A program made the position numbers and the translations under genes. From Corallococcus macrosporus (GTDB lineage Bacteria > Myxococcota > Myxococcia > Myxococcales > Myxococcaceae), in NCBI RefSeq assembly GCF_017302985.1, contig NZ_JAFIMU010000009.1, positions 124,001 to 188,000 on the forward strand: a stretch of DNA of 64,000 nucleotides, written 5' to 3'. Every line of letters begins with the position of its first letter. Position 1 is the first letter of the stretch. Below, one piece after another: positions 1 through 9,125 of this stretch. Under the pieces are notes generated by a model, which was not told where the DNA came from, searched no databases, and saw nothing but the letters and a program-made list of their open reading frames with translations.

Positions 1-1
1 G

Positions 2-256
2 CTGGCCCAGTACGCCTACAAGGAGAGCCTGCGCTGGCGCGCGGGCCTGGCCATGCTGTCCTCCGGCATCGAGCGGCTGAAGGACATCACCGACTGGGAG
101 CAGTACGGCGGCGCGCCCATCCTCGGGTTCGACCGCATCTTCATCAAGGCGCACGGCCGCTCCAGGGCGCGCGCCATCGCGAACGCGGGCAAGGTGGCGG
201 CGAAGGCGGTGGCGAACGAGCTGGGCACCGCCATCCAGGAGGGCCTGGCGAAGTGA
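2..256 (+). CDS. plsX: Phosphate acyltransferase PlsX, C-terminal end (partial)
   Basis: Only the last 84 residues are in the window; the reading frame is open from base 2, so the gene begins upstream. The segment around YGGAPILGFDRIFIKAHGRS matches the conserved C-terminal region of PlsX, where YGGAPLLG and a following HG-S/R are typical. PlsX converts acyl-ACP to acyl-phosphate, the acyl donor for PlsY in phospholipid synthesis, and is a peripheral membrane enzyme. The stop codon overlaps the GTG start of the next gene (GTGA), so the two are probably translationally coupled. The family is recognised from a short stretch only, so confidence is moderate to good. Confidence 0.75.
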   Translation: MAQYAYKESLRWRAGLAMLSSGIERLKDITDWEQYGGAPILGFDRIFIKAHGRSRARAIANAGKVAAKAVANELGTAIQEGLAK

Positions 257-1299
257 GCCTGCCGGACCGCATCGACCCGCGTCCTCCTCGCCGCATCTAC
301 CGGTGGGACCTGGACAAGACGTACCTCCAGACGGACTTCGAGTCGTTGCGCGACCTGTTCCGCACCGCCTTCCAGAAGGCCCATGAGAAGGTCGCCGTGC
401 CGGGCGCGTCCGCCCTCATCCGCGAACTGGCGGAACAGGGGGACTCGCGGCTGTGCATCGTGTCCGGCAGCCCCAAGCAGATGCGCGCGGTGCTGGAGGA
501 GAAGCTCAAGCTGGACGGCGTCCAGTGGGATGAGTTCGTCCTCAAGGACAACGTGGGCAACCTCTTGCGCGGGCGCTTCCGGGCCCTGCGCGGACAGGTG
601 GGCTACAAGCTGCCCGCCATCCTGGAGAGCCGCGTCAACGCGCCGGTGGAAGCGGAGGAGGTGCTCTTCGGCGACGACGCGGAGGCGGACGCGTTCATCT
701 ACTCGCTCTACGCGGACCTCATCGCGGGGCGCGTGGACGAGCGCGTGCTGACCCAGGTGCTGGAGGCGGGCGGGGTGTACCCGGACGACGCCGCCCGGGT
801 GCACGAGGCGTGGAAGAAGATCCCCATCGCGGATCCGGTGCGGCGCATCTTCATCCACCTGGACCGGCTGACGCCGCCCGCGCACTTCACGCCCTACGGC
901 CCGCGCGTGGTGCCCATCTTCAACTACTTCCAGGCGGCGCTGGTGCTGCTGGCGGACGGCCACCTCACGGCGCCGCAGGTGCTGAAGATCGCCGTGGAGA
1001 TGGTGCAGACGGCGGGGCACAACATCATCACGCTGTCGAACTCGTTCCAGGACCTGCTGCGGCGAGGACTGCCGCTGCAGCAGGCCGCCATCGCGCTGTC
1101 GCAGGCGATGGAGGGGCCCAACGCGCTGCTCAAGGCGATGCGGCCCGTGCCGGACATCCTGGCCGCGTTCAGCAAGCGCCTGGCCGCGCTGGGCACCCAG
1201 CCGCCTCCGCCGCGCGTGCAGGCGGTGGACTACGTGTCGCTCATCTCCCACGCGCTGCCCCGGACCCACAAGGGGCGCACCCTGAAGCCGCAGACCTGA
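253..1299 (+). CDS. App1/HAD-like phosphatase (DUF2183-like)
   Basis: A 348-residue protein starting at a GTG that overlaps the plsX stop by four bases. Near the N-terminus it has WDLDKTYL (residues about 18-25), which fits the DxDxT nucleophile motif of HAD-type and App1-type phosphatases. IVSGSPKQM (about 69-77), the lysine in VGYKLPAIL and FGDDAEADAF (about 137-146) fit motifs II, III and IV. App1 of yeast dephosphorylates phosphatidic acid, and family DUF2183 is its bacterial relative. Coupling to plsX supports a role in phospholipid or acyl-phosphate turnover, but the substrate is an inference. No signal peptide or membrane segment is visible, so it is probably cytoplasmic. The C-terminal ~150 residues are helical and not assigned. 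Confidence 0.65.
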   Translation: MSLPDRIDPRPPRRIYRWDLDKTYLQTDFESLRDLFRTAFQKAHEKVAVPGASALIRELAEQGDSRLCIVSGSPKQMRAVLEEKLKLDGVQWDEFVLKDNVGNLLRGRFRALRGQVGYKLPAILESRVNAPVEAEEVLFGDDAEADAFIYSLYADLIAGRVDERVLTQVLEAGGVYPDDAARVHEAWKKIPIADPVRRIFIHLDRLTPPAHFTPYGPRVVPIFNYFQAALVLLADGHLTAPQVLKIAVEMVQTAGHNIITLSNSFQDLLRRGLPLQQAAIALSQAMEGPNALLKAMRPVPDILAAFSKRLAALGTQPPPPRVQAVDYVSLISHALPRTHKGRTLKPQT

Positions 1300-1330
1300 G
1301 CCCCGGGCCCTCTTGGTGCCTGGCCGCCTG

Positions 1331-1356
1331 CCCGGGGGCCGGTCCAGCGGCCCGGG
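1331..1356 (+). terminator. GC-rich hairpin after the plsX operon
   Basis: CCCGGG at 1331-1336 pairs with CCCGGG at 1351-1356 around a 14-base GC-rich loop, 32 bases after the stop at 1299. No T-run follows, as is usual in this genome. It may be an inefficient intrinsic terminator. The rest of 1300-1691 shows no gene that I can support. Confidence 0.3.
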
Positions 1357-1691
1357 TCCCTGGAACGCCCGGCCCTGACCCCGGATGGGGTGGGGACGGG
1401 TGTTGTCCAGTGGAAGCGCCTTTCCCTGTGGGCAGCAGGCGCACGGAGGGCGGGCGGGGGGCCCCAGGCGAACCCCCGACGTCCCTGAAGAATGTCCTTA
1501 AGCGCGACCCCCATGGGTGGGAGGATGCGTGCTAGACGGCTGCCCTTCCGAGGCGAATGACGCGAGACCCGACCCATTTCCCGCCCCATGGCGGAACGCT
1601 GCCAGCCGCGCCCGGAGACGACGCGCGCGGAGAGGCCTCCTTCGAGGCGGCAGCGGCCGAGGCATCCGGGTCCGCGCACGAGGTTCTTCCC

Positions 1692-3422
1692 ATGTCTTCC
1701 CCCCTGGACCTGACCGGCCCCGAGGAGCGCACCGAGCGCACCGAGGCCCAGGCGCCCGCGGACTCCGCCGAGCGCCCCAGCGAGCACGAAACCCCTTCCC
1801 GGGCCCCCGAGGCCTCTTCCGAACCCTCCTATTCCGCGGACGCGGGCGAGGACGACGGGTTCGATGACGACGACGACTCCGAGGACGCCGGCCCCGAGGT
1901 CAGCGACGAAATCCGGGCCGCCACCGAGGCCCTGAAGGCCGCGGAGGCGGAGGACGCGCAGGCCGCCGCCGAGGCGGGTGACGAGGCCGAGGAGCCCGAG
2001 GCCGTCATCCTGGAGCCGGAGCCCGAGCCCGCCGCGAACGAGCCGGAGCTGCAGGCGCCCACCACCACGCGCACGGGCGAGCCCGCGGAAATCGACCCGG
2101 ACGAGATGGATCCGGACGCGCTCAAGGTGGTGCTGCGGCTGCACCAGCACGGGCACCAGGCGTACCTGGTGGGCGGCTGCGTGCGCGACCTGCTCCTGGG
2201 CAAGAAGCCCAAGGACTTCGACGTGGCGACCAGCGCCCACCCGGGCGAGGTGCGCGCCATCTTCCGCAACTGCCGGCTCATCGGAAGGCGCTTCCGGCTG
2301 GCGCACGTCTACTTCAAGGGCGGGAAGATCGTGGAGGTGTCCACCTTCCGCGCGAACCCGACGGAGCTGGAGCCGGCGGCCGGAGCGGCGGGGGCGCCGG
2401 GTGCGGAAGACGGGCAGGGCGGCGAGGATCTCCTCATCACCCACGACAACGTGTTCGGCACCGCGCAGCAGGACGCGCGCCGCCGCGACTTCACCATCAA
2501 CGGCCTGTTCTACGACGCGGCGGAAGGCCGGGTCATCGACTACGTGCGCGGCCGGCGCGACCTGGATGAGCGCTTCATCCGGACGATTGGCGACCCGGAA
2601 ATCCGCATGCGCGAGGACCCGGTGCGCATCCTGCGCGCGGTGCGCTTCGCGGCGAAGCTGGACCTGGACATCGAGTCGCGCACGTACGCGGCGATGGAAG
2701 GCGCGGTGGAGGACCTGCCGCGCTGCGCGCCCGCGCGCCTGCTGGAGGAGACGTTCCGGCTCATCCGCGGCGGCGTGTCCGCTCCGGCGCTGAAGCTGCT
2801 GGCGGCGCTGGACGCGCTGAAGATCCTGCTGCCGCCGGTGGACGCGTACCTGCGCGAGCACGGCAAGGAAGGCGAGAAGACCTTCTACGCCTTCGCGCAG
2901 GCGCTGGATAAGCGCGTGTCCGCGGGCGAGGTGCTGGACGACGCCATCCTGCTGGCGACCCTGCTGGTGCCCATCAGCCGCGCGCAGCCGCCGCCGGACG
3001 ACTCGCAGGACGAGGGCCGCGCGTCGGTGTCGCGCGTCATCGAGGACCTGCTGGCGGGCTTCGTGGAGTCCGCGCGCCTGCCGCGCCGCATCGCCGAGCG
3101 CTGCCGCATGCTGCTCCTGATGCAGCGCACGCTGACCGGGGAGCGCCGCCGCAAGACGGGCGCCTTCCGCCGCCACCCGCTCTTCAACGAGGCCCTGGCC
3201 GTCTTCGCGATGACGGTGGAGGCCACGGGCGAGGGCCGCGAGGCGCTGGAGGCGTGGCAGGCCGGTGAGGTGCCGCCGCCGCGCGCCGGAGCGAACGGCA
3301 ACGGGGACGCGGAAGGCCCCCGCCGCAAGCGCCGCCGTCGCCGTCGCCGCCGTTCCGGCAACGGAAGCGGAGAGGGCGGCGGTTCAGGCGCCTCCTCCGG
3401 TTCCGACGCCGGCGAGGGGTAG
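1692..3422 (+). CDS. pcnB: Poly(A) polymerase / tRNA nucleotidyltransferase family, PcnB-like
   Basis: From the ATG at 1692 this is 576 residues; the frame also stays open to an ATG at 1557. The catalytic head starts near residue 142: GGCVRDLLLG (161-170) and DFDVAT (175-180) supply the two metal-binding aspartates of class II nucleotidyltransferases. RRRDFTINGLFYD and EDPVRILRAVRFAAK follow, the latter being the RNA-binding neck typical of PcnB. PcnB adds 3' poly(A) tails that promote RNA decay; CCA-adding activity cannot be excluded by eye. Unusual additions are about 135 residues of Asp/Glu/Ala/Pro-rich sequence at the N-terminus and an Arg run with a Gly/Ser tail at the C-terminus, both probably disordered. 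The basic tail is known in PcnB-type enzymes; the acidic head is not typical. Confidence 0.85.
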   Translation: MSSPLDLTGPEERTERTEAQAPADSAERPSEHETPSRAPEASSEPSYSADAGEDDGFDDDDDSEDAGPEVSDEIRAATEALKAAEAEDAQAAAEAGDEAEEPEAVILEPEPEPAANEPELQAPTTTRTGEPAEIDPDEMDPDALKVVLRLHQHGHQAYLVGGCVRDLLLGKKPKDFDVATSAHPGEVRAIFRNCRLIGRRFRLAHVYFKGGKIVEVSTFRANPTELEPAAGAAGAPGAEDGQGGEDLLITHDNVFGTAQQDARRRDFTINGLFYDAAEGRVIDYVRGRRDLDERFIRTIGDPEIRMREDPVRILRAVRFAAKLDLDIESRTYAAMEGAVEDLPRCAPARLLEETFRLIRGGVSAPALKLLAALDALKILLPPVDAYLREHGKEGEKTFYAFAQALDKRVSAGEVLDDAILLATLLVPISRAQPPPDDSQDEGRASVSRVIEDLLAGFVESARLPRRIAERCRMLLLMQRTLTGERRRKTGAFRRHPLFNEALAVFAMTVEATGEGREALEAWQAGEVPPPRAGANGNGDAEGPRRKRRRRRRRRSGNGSGEGGGSGASSGSDAGEG

Positions 3423-3447
3423 TTCCCCTCCGGAACTGTTGAAGCGA

Positions 3448-3479
3448 AAGGGCTGGAGCGCTCACGTGCTCCGGCCCTT
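3448..3479. terminator. Bidirectional hairpin between pcnB and dinB
   Basis: The arm AAGGGCTGGAGC (3448-3459) pairs with GCTCCGGCCCTT (3468-3479) over 12 positions with one G-U pair and an 8-base loop. It lies between the convergent stops of pcnB and dinB, so it can serve both strands. A smaller GTTCC/GGAAC hairpin sits at 3422-3436. Confidence 0.6.
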
Positions 3480-3491
3480 GTCGTGTCCGCG

Positions 3492-4697
3492 CTACCGCTT
3501 CGGCTTGTCGGGGGGCTTCTCGGAGCGCGGGTCGTCGTTGTCGGACGCCTCCGCCCCCGCGATGTCCGCCATGGTGATGGCCTTGCTGCCGAAGCGCGCC
3601 GCGATGCGGTCCATGGCCTCGTTCAGCTTCGACGACTTAGGCGCCGCCGCCGGGAACAACCCGAGCTGCGCCTCGTCCTCGTCCAACTGCACGCTCACGC
3701 CCGTGAGCCGCAGGGCCTTGCCCTCGTGGGCCTTCTCCAGCAGCTCCAGCGCCGCGCGGTAGATGACCTGCCCGTCGTCCGTCGCCTCGCGCAGCGTGGT
3801 GCGCCGGGTGATGAGCGTGAAGTCCGCGAACTTCAGCTTGAGCTGCACCACGCGGCCCTTCAGCGACGCGCGCCGCAGCCGCCGGGCCACCCGCAGGGCC
3901 TGCGCGTGCACGTGCGGCTTGAGCACCTCCACTCCCGTCAGGTCCTCCTCGAACGTGTCCTCCGCGCCCACGCTCTTGGCCGCCCGGTCCGGCACCACGT
4001 CCCGCGCGTCGATGCCGTGCGACAGCTCCCACAGGTGCCGGGCGCTGGACGCGCCGAAGCGCTCCTCCAGCCACGAGACGTCCCGCGCCGCCACGTCCCC
4101 AATCGTGACGAGCCCCGCGCGCTTCATCGCCTCTTCCGTCTTGGGCCCCACGCCCCACAGCCGAGACACCGGCAGCCCCGCGAGGAAGGCCACCGTCTCC
4201 TCCGGCCGCACCTCGCGCTGGCCGTTGGGCTTCGCCAGGTCCGAGGCAATCTTCGCCACGAACTTCGCCGTGGCGATGCCCGCGGACGCCGGCAGGTTCA
4301 GCTCGTGGGCAATCTCCTTGCGGATCCGCTTCGCGATGTCCGCCGCCGCGCCGAACAGCCCCACCGACGCGGTGACGTCCAGGAACGCCTCGTCCAGCGA
4401 CAGGGGTTCAATCAGCGGCGTGTACCGCTCGAAGATGGCGAACACCTGCTCGCTGGCCTCCGCGTAGGCGGAGAAGCGCGGCTTCACCACGATGGCGTGC
4501 GGCGCCTGCTTCACCGCGCGCGCCATGGGCATCGCGCTCTTCACGCCGAAGGGGCGCACTTCATAGGACGCGGCCACCACCACGCCGCGCTGTGCATGCC
4601 CGCCAACGATGACCGGCTTGCCCCGGAGGGACGGGTTGTCGCGCTGCTCGACGGACGCATAGAAGGCGTCCATGTCCACGTGGAGGATGGCTCGCAT
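3492..4697 (-). CDS. dinB: DNA polymerase IV (Y family)
   Basis: A 401-residue lesion-bypass polymerase. HVDMDAFYASVE at the N-terminus gives the first metal-binding Asp (D8), and SLDEAFLDVT gives D102 and E103. LWGVGPKTEEAM is the helix-hairpin-helix thumb region. SVGAEDTFEEDL marks the start of the little-finger domain. The start was set at the ATG at 4697 because MRAILHVDMDAF matches the usual DinB N-terminus; a GTG at 4709 in the same frame is possible. The C-terminus ends in a basic Lys/Pro-rich tail, where DinB proteins normally carry a clamp-binding peptide. DinB copies damaged DNA in the SOS response; I see no convincing LexA box upstream. Confidence 0.95.
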   Translation of the reverse strand: MRAILHVDMDAFYASVEQRDNPSLRGKPVIVGGHAQRGVVVAASYEVRPFGVKSAMPMARAVKQAPHAIVVKPRFSAYAEASEQVFAIFERYTPLIEPLSLDEAFLDVTASVGLFGAAADIAKRIRKEIAHELNLPASAGIATAKFVAKIASDLAKPNGQREVRPEETVAFLAGLPVSRLWGVGPKTEEAMKRAGLVTIGDVAARDVSWLEERFGASSARHLWELSHGIDARDVVPDRAAKSVGAEDTFEEDLTGVEVLKPHVHAQALRVARRLRRASLKGRVVQLKLKFADFTLITRRTTLREATDDGQVIYRAALELLEKAHEGKALRLTGVSVQLDEDEAQLGLFPAAAPKSSKLNEAMDRIAARFGSKAITMADIAGAEASDNDDPRSEKPPDKPKR

Positions 4698-4729
4698 GGC
4701 GTGAGTCACTCTAGTGGCCCCCTCTGACA

Positions 4730-5152
4730 GTGAGCGCCATGAAGACCCTCACCGAATACCTCTGGTTCGAGACGAAGGCCCGCCGGGAGCTGGTGCGCCT
4801 CACGGACACCGTGGCGGCCCTGGTGAAGAAGAGCGGCATCCAGGAGGGCATGGTGCTGGTGTCCGCCATGCACATCACCGCGGGCGTCTTCGTCAACGAC
4901 GACGAGCCCGGCCTCCACGAGGACATCTGGGACTGGCTCCAGCACCTGGCGCCCTCCGGCCCCGACTACCGCCACCACCGCACCGGCGAGGACAACGGCG
5001 ACGCGCATCTCAAATCCATGCTCGTCCACCATCAGGTGCTGATTCCCGTCACCGCCGGCAAGCTCGACCTGGGCCCCTGGCAGCAGTGCTTCTACGCGGA
5101 GTTCGACGGCCAGCGCCGCAAGCGCGTCATCGTCAAGGTGATGGGCGACTAG
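4730..5152 (+). CDS. YjbQ/UPF0047 family protein
   Basis: A protein of 140 residues from the GTG at 4730, or 137 from the ATG at 4739. [15 protein letters not shown], the DW-LAP segment, the [15 protein letters not shown] stretch and the [13 protein letters not shown] segment are hallmarks of the YjbQ (UPF0047) family. Members are small oligomeric proteins; some have thiamine-phosphate synthase activity in vitro, and the cellular role is unsettled. The family assignment is strong and the function is not. It is divergent from dinB with only about 30 bases between the starts. Its last four bases overlap the 3' end of the convergent pseudouridine synthase gene. Confidence 0.85.
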   Translation: MSAMKTLTEYLWFETKARRELVRLTDTVAALVKKSGIQEGMVLVSAMHITAGVFVNDDEPGLHEDIWDWLQHLAPSGPDYRHHRTGEDNGDAHLKSMLVHHQVLIPVTAGKLDLGPWQQCFYAEFDGQRRKRVIVKVMGD

Positions 5153-6090
5153 CGCGCCACCGGCCACGACAGCCCGTGCCGCCCAAGCTCCGCCACCAGG
5201 TCCGGCGGCAGCGGGCTCTCCACCTTCACGGGCGCCTTCGTCACCGGGTGCGGCACGGTGAGCGAGCGGGCGTGCAGGAAGAACCGCCCCAGCTCCGGCG
5301 CCTCGCGGCCCCCGTAGAGCGCGTCCCCCACGAGCGGCGCGCCCACGCCCGCCAGGTGCGCTCTCACCTGGTGCAGCACGCCGGTGAGGATGCGTACCTC
5401 CACGAGGCTGTAGTCCCCGGCGCGGGCCAGCACCTGGAAGTGGGACAACGCCTCGCGCGCGTCCTCGGCGCCGTAGGGCGCGGGCTCCACGCGGTCCGGG
5501 TGGCGCGGGTGGTGGCGCAAGGGCACCTCCACCTCGCCCTCGTCCGCCAGCGGCCCCGTCACCAGGGCGACGTAGCGCTTGTCCACCGCGCGCTGGCTGA
5601 AGGACTCGCGCACGGCGGTCCACGCCTCGCGCGTGCGCGCCGCCGCGAGGACGCCGGAGGTCTCCACGTCCAGCCGGTGGCACAGGCCGCCCTCGCGCGG
5701 GTCCTGGGACGCCTGGGCGACCTCCGGGTAGCGCGCCACCAGGGCGTTGGCCACGGTGCCCGTCTCACCCGGGTGCAGCGGGTGGGACGGCCGGCCCGCG
5801 GGCTTGTCCACGAAGAGCAGGGAAGGGTCCTCGTGCAGGACGACGAGCGGGAAGTCCGTGTCGGGCACGGCCTCGCGCGGGGCCTCCTCCACGGTCACGG
5901 CGACCTTCTGGCCTTCGGTGACGGTGAGCCCCTTCTTCGCGGGGCGGCCGTCCACGCGCACCTGGCCTTCTTCAAACAGGCGCTTCATGCGCGCGCGGGA
6001 CAGGCCCAGGGCCTCGCCCACGAACAGGTCCACCCGCTGGCCCGCCTTGGCGGCGTCCACGGTGAGGGTGTGCGTCGTCGTCGTGCTCAC
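5149..6090 (-). CDS. RluA-family RNA pseudouridine synthase
   Basis: A 313-residue protein starting at the GTG at 6090. The N-terminal ~80 residues form an S4 RNA-binding domain (AGQRVDLFV...[12 protein letters not shown]). The catalytic domain follows with [12 protein letters not shown] and the motif II sequence [12 protein letters not shown], whose Asp is the conserved nucleophile of pseudouridine synthases. [13 protein letters not shown] and [10 protein letters not shown] are the usual C-terminal RluA motifs. It isomerises uridines in rRNA or tRNA; the target cannot be told from sequence. The start overlaps the stop of the upstream kinase gene by four bases (GTGA), an arrangement that suggests translational coupling of the two. 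Confidence 0.9.
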   Translation of the reverse strand: MSTTTTHTLTVDAAKAGQRVDLFVGEALGLSRARMKRLFEEGQVRVDGRPAKKGLTVTEGQKVAVTVEEAPREAVPDTDFPLVVLHEDPSLLFVDKPAGRPSHPLHPGETGTVANALVARYPEVAQASQDPREGGLCHRLDVETSGVLAAARTREAWTAVRESFSQRAVDKRYVALVTGPLADEGEVEVPLRHHPRHPDRVEPAPYGAEDAREALSHFQVLARAGDYSLVEVRILTGVLHQVRAHLAGVGAPLVGDALYGGREAPELGRFFLHARSLTVPHPVTKAPVKVESPLPPDLVAELGRHGLSWPVAR

Positions 6091-7199
6091 TCGGAGAGGG
6101 CCTCGTACACTTCCTCGGCCGTCTGGAACCGGTCGTCCGGCTCCTTGCGGATGAGGCGATGAGCCACCCGCGCCAGCTGCGGGTCGCCATGCAGGTTGAG
6201 CGCGAGCAGCGGCGGAGGTTCCGTCTCCAGCACCTGGCGCCACAGCTCGTGCGGCGTTTTCGCGTCGAACGGCGGACGCCCGCTCATCAGCTCGTACAGG
6301 ATGACGCCCAGGCTGTACAGGTCCGAGCGCCCATCCAGCGGCTCGCCCAGAATCTGCTCCGGGGCCATGTACCGGTAGGTGCCCACGAGCTTGCCGTCCG
6401 CGGTGATGCCGGCGTCGTCGGCGAGGAACTTGGCCAGGCCGAAGTCCATCAGCCGCACCTGCCGGTCGTCGTCCACCATGATGTTGGACGGCTTGAGGTC
6501 GCGGTGCACCAGCCCGTGGCCGTGGATGTACGCCAGCGCCTCGCACACCTGGAGCATGGCGTCCTTCAGCTTGCCCATGCGCTCCGGACGGTTGAGGTCC
6601 GCCACCTTCGGCGCCGTGGGGCGCGAGGGCGGGGCCGCACGGGGCGCCGCGCGGCGCGGGTCCACCACGAGCATCCCGTCCGAGTCCGAGTCGTCCTCGG
6701 CGCCGTGGAAGCTGGCCAGGTCCTCGCTGGGGGCTTCCTCCGCGAAGGCGTTGAGGTCGAAGGTGCCGTCGTCCTCGCTGGCGTCGTCGTCGTCGCTGGC
6801 GCCCGGGTCCTCGCTGCCGAAGTCGTCGTCCGCGGTGCGGCGGATGGCGAGCGGGCCGCGCGAGGCGGGCGTGGGGGTGTGAAGGTCGTTGAAGCTGACG
6901 TCCAGGTAGTGGCGCAGCGTGAGCCCTTCAATCAGCTCCATGGCCAGGTACGGCTGGCCCGCGTGGACGCCGGCCTCGAAGACCTTCACCACGTTGGGGT
7001 GGGCCAGGTCCGCCAGGGTCTCGAATTCGCGCGCGAGTCTCCGGGCCGCGCGGTCGTCCAGCGACGGGCCGCCCGTCGACAGGAGCTTCAGCGCGACCTC
7101 GTCGTTGCTGCGGCGGTCCAGGGCCCGATAGACGGTCCCGGCCCCGCCACTGCCGAGCGTCTCCAGCACGCGGTAGGGACCAATGGCCTTGGGAGGCAT
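6087..7199 (-). CDS. Soluble Ser/Thr protein kinase with an acidic insert inside the kinase domain
   Basis: A 370-residue Hanks-type kinase from the ATG at 7199. Glycine loop GSGGAGTV (16-23), catalytic Lys K38, HRDLKPSN (232-239), DFG (252-254) and APE (279-281) are all intact, so it should be active. Between the hinge after [10 protein letters not shown] (about 95) and the helix before HRD (about 210) there is an insert of about 100 residues, very rich in Asp, Glu, Ser, Ala and Pro. Typical kinases have about 20-30 residues there. No transmembrane segment or sensor domain is present, so it is probably cytosolic. It is the first gene of a two-gene unit with the pseudouridine synthase and is divergent from another kinase. 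The target is unknown. Confidence 0.9.
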   Translation of the reverse strand: MPPKAIGPYRVLETLGSGGAGTVYRALDRRSNDEVALKLLSTGGPSLDDRAARRLAREFETLADLAHPNVVKVFEAGVHAGQPYLAMELIEGLTLRHYLDVSFNDLHTPTPASRGPLAIRRTADDDFGSEDPGASDDDDASEDDGTFDLNAFAEEAPSEDLASFHGAEDDSDSDGMLVVDPRRAAPRAAPPSRPTAPKVADLNRPERMGKLKDAMLQVCEALAYIHGHGLVHRDLKPSNIMVDDDRQVRLMDFGLAKFLADDAGITADGKLVGTYRYMAPEQILGEPLDGRSDLYSLGVILYELMSGRPPFDAKTPHELWRQVLETEPPPLLALNLHGDPQLARVAHRLIRKEPDDRFQTAEEVYEALSE

Positions 7200-7258
7200 G
7201 GGAGGGCGGATCCTACGGAGCACGTCACGTCACGGTCAAACACGCAGACGGGGCTTGA

Positions 7259-7306
7259 GGGACAGCGGACGCCTGTCCCCTCGGGCCGTTTCACTTTTCC
7301 AGTGAA
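7259..7306. promoter_or_regulatory. Two perfect inverted repeats between divergent kinase genes
   Basis: GGGACAG (7259-7265) and CTGTCCC (7273-7279) form a 7-7-7 inverted repeat. TTCACT (7290-7295) and AGTGAA (7301-7306) form a second one with a 5-base centre. Both lie in the 128-base gap between the kinase starts at 7199 and 7328, 22 to 69 bases before the plus-strand start. They are candidates for operators shared by the two genes. Binding is inference. Confidence 0.4.
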
Positions 7307-7327
7307 CCATGGGAAAGCTCCCTGTCC

Positions 7328-9118
7328 ATGCAATTGGGGAAGTACCAGCTGGTGCGGAAGCTCGCCTCGGGGGGGATGGCCGAGGTGTTCCTCGCGAAGG
7401 CGGCGGGACCCCGGGGCTTCGAGAAGACCCTGGTGCTCAAGCGCATCCTGCCGCACCTGGCGGAGGACGAAGCCTTCGTGGAGATGTTCCTGGGCGAGGC
7501 GCAGCTGGCCGCCCGGCTGGACCACCCGAACGTGGTGCAGATCTTCGACTTCGGCGAGGTGGACGGCAGCTACTTCCTGGCGATGGAGTACATCGACGGG
7601 CCCACGCTGCGCCGGCTCATCAAGCGCTCCCTGGAGCTGAAGCAGCCGCTGCCCCTGGGCGTGTGCGCGAAGATGGTGGCCGCCGCGGCGGAGGGGCTGG
7701 CGTTCGCGCACGAGCTGACGGACGCGGAGACGGGCGCGCCGCTGGGGCTGGTGCACCGGGACATCTCTCCGGAGAACGTGCTCGTCTCGCCGCAGGGCGC
7801 GGTGAAGGTGGTGGACTTCGGCATCGCGAAGGTGGCGGGGCAGAGCCACCGCACGGCGACGGGCGTGGTGAAGGGGAAGGTCGCGTACATGCCGCCGGAG
7901 CAGCTCCAGGCGAAGGGCATGGACGGGCGCGTGGACGTGTACGCGCTGGGCATCGTGCTCTACGAGCTGCTCACGGGGAAGCGGCCGTTCGACGCGACGA
8001 CGGACGTGAGCATGATGCAGGCCATCCTCTTCGAGCCGTTCGTGCCCGCGCTGACGCGCCGGCCGGACCTGCCGGAGGCGATGCAGCGGATTCTGGAGAA
8101 GGCGCTCGCGAAGGACCGCGACCAGCGCTACCCGGACTGCCGCGCGTTCCAGGCGGACCTGGAGCGCTTCGTGCTGTCCCTGGGCGAACCGGTGGGCGCG
8201 TACCAGATTGCCCGGCTGGTGGCGCAGGTGATGGAGGGCGTGGAGGCGACGCCCGCGAAGGGACGGGAGACGGCGCCGTTGCCCCGTGCGCCGGAAGTGG
8301 CGACGACGCCGATGCCTGGACGGGCGGTGGGCACGGCGTGGGAGCCGGTGTCCTCAAGCTCTTCGATGGAAGCGCCCGCGGTGACGGCATCAGGGAACGA
8401 CGTGCCGTCGAGCCGGTTCGATGCGGCGACGGATCCCGCGACGCCTTCAGCGGGGAGCCTGCTGGGGGAGTCCGGCGCTCGGTCTCCGAAGGTGGCTGCT
8501 TCCGAGCAGCCTGTGCACGCAGGCGCCGTGCGCTCTCCCCGGCGGACGCTGGTAGGGGCGATGGTGGCCGTGAGCGTGCTGGGGCTCGTTGGTGGCCTGG
8601 CGCTCCTGGGGAGAGGGGAGAAGCCCTCCGCGCCTGTGAGTCCGCCTGCACCGGTGGCTCGGAAGGATGAAGCGCCCGCGAAGCCGCTGGAGCCGAAGGC
8701 ACCTCCCATCGTGCCCGAGGTCGACAGAGGCACTCCGGCCGTCGTGGCCGAGCTGTCGCTCGACTCGGGGACCCTCGAGGAGACGCGTGATGCGGGTCCG
8801 CCCACGGTGGTGGAGCCGCCCGTGGTCACCCCGAAGACCGTGGTGGCCACCAAGGGCACGCCGACGCCTCGTCGCCCTGTGACGCCGGTCCGTCGCGAGC
8901 TGCCCAAGGGCAAGGTGGAGTTCCGCGTCCGTCCCTTCGGCATGGTGTCCCTGGACGGCAAGCCCCTGGGCCAGACGCCCTTCGCCGCCGTGGAGGCGAC
9001 GGAGGGCGTCCATCAGGTGCGCGTCGTGAACAAGGAACTGGGCAAGGACGTGACCCGCTCTTTCGAAGTGAAGGCGGGTCAGGACAACGTCTTCAAGCTC
9101 AACCTCGCGGCGGAGTGA
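7328..9118 (+). CDS. Membrane Ser/Thr protein kinase with C-terminal PEGA domain
   Basis: A 596-residue protein. The kinase domain covers about 5-285: ASGGMAEVF loop, K38, HRDISPEN (143-150), DFG (163-165) and MPPEQ in place of [11 protein letters not shown] rather than HRDLKPSN is common in myxobacterial kinases. A low-complexity linker rich in Pro, Ser and Thr runs from about 305 to 405. One transmembrane helix follows at about 408-427 ([20 protein letters not shown]), then a Pro-rich stretch and a PEGA-type beta domain at about 530-596. The kinase is therefore inside and the PEGA domain outside the inner membrane, fitting a sensor of the periplasm or cell wall. The ligand is unknown. Confidence 0.9.
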   Translation: MQLGKYQLVRKLASGGMAEVFLAKAAGPRGFEKTLVLKRILPHLAEDEAFVEMFLGEAQLAARLDHPNVVQIFDFGEVDGSYFLAMEYIDGPTLRRLIKRSLELKQPLPLGVCAKMVAAAAEGLAFAHELTDAETGAPLGLVHRDISPENVLVSPQGAVKVVDFGIAKVAGQSHRTATGVVKGKVAYMPPEQLQAKGMDGRVDVYALGIVLYELLTGKRPFDATTDVSMMQAILFEPFVPALTRRPDLPEAMQRILEKALAKDRDQRYPDCRAFQADLERFVLSLGEPVGAYQIARLVAQVMEGVEATPAKGRETAPLPRAPEVATTPMPGRAVGTAWEPVSSSSSMEAPAVTASGNDVPSSRFDAATDPATPSAGSLLGESGARSPKVAASEQPVHAGAVRSPRRTLVGAMVAVSVLGLVGGLALLGRGEKPSAPVSPPAPVARKDEAPAKPLEPKAPPIVPEVDRGTPAVVAELSLDSGTLEETRDAGPPTVVEPPVVTPKTVVATKGTPTPRRPVTPVRRELPKGKVEFRVRPFGMVSLDGKPLGQTPFAAVEATEGVHQVRVVNKELGKDVTRSFEVKAGQDNVFKLNLAAE

Positions 9119-9125
9119 TGGCGCT

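Noticed and set aside
1557-1691. An additional N-terminal part of PcnB from the ATG at 1557
   Set aside because: The added residues are low-complexity and have no match to the family; the later ATG at 1692 is adopted, although the earlier one cannot be excluded.
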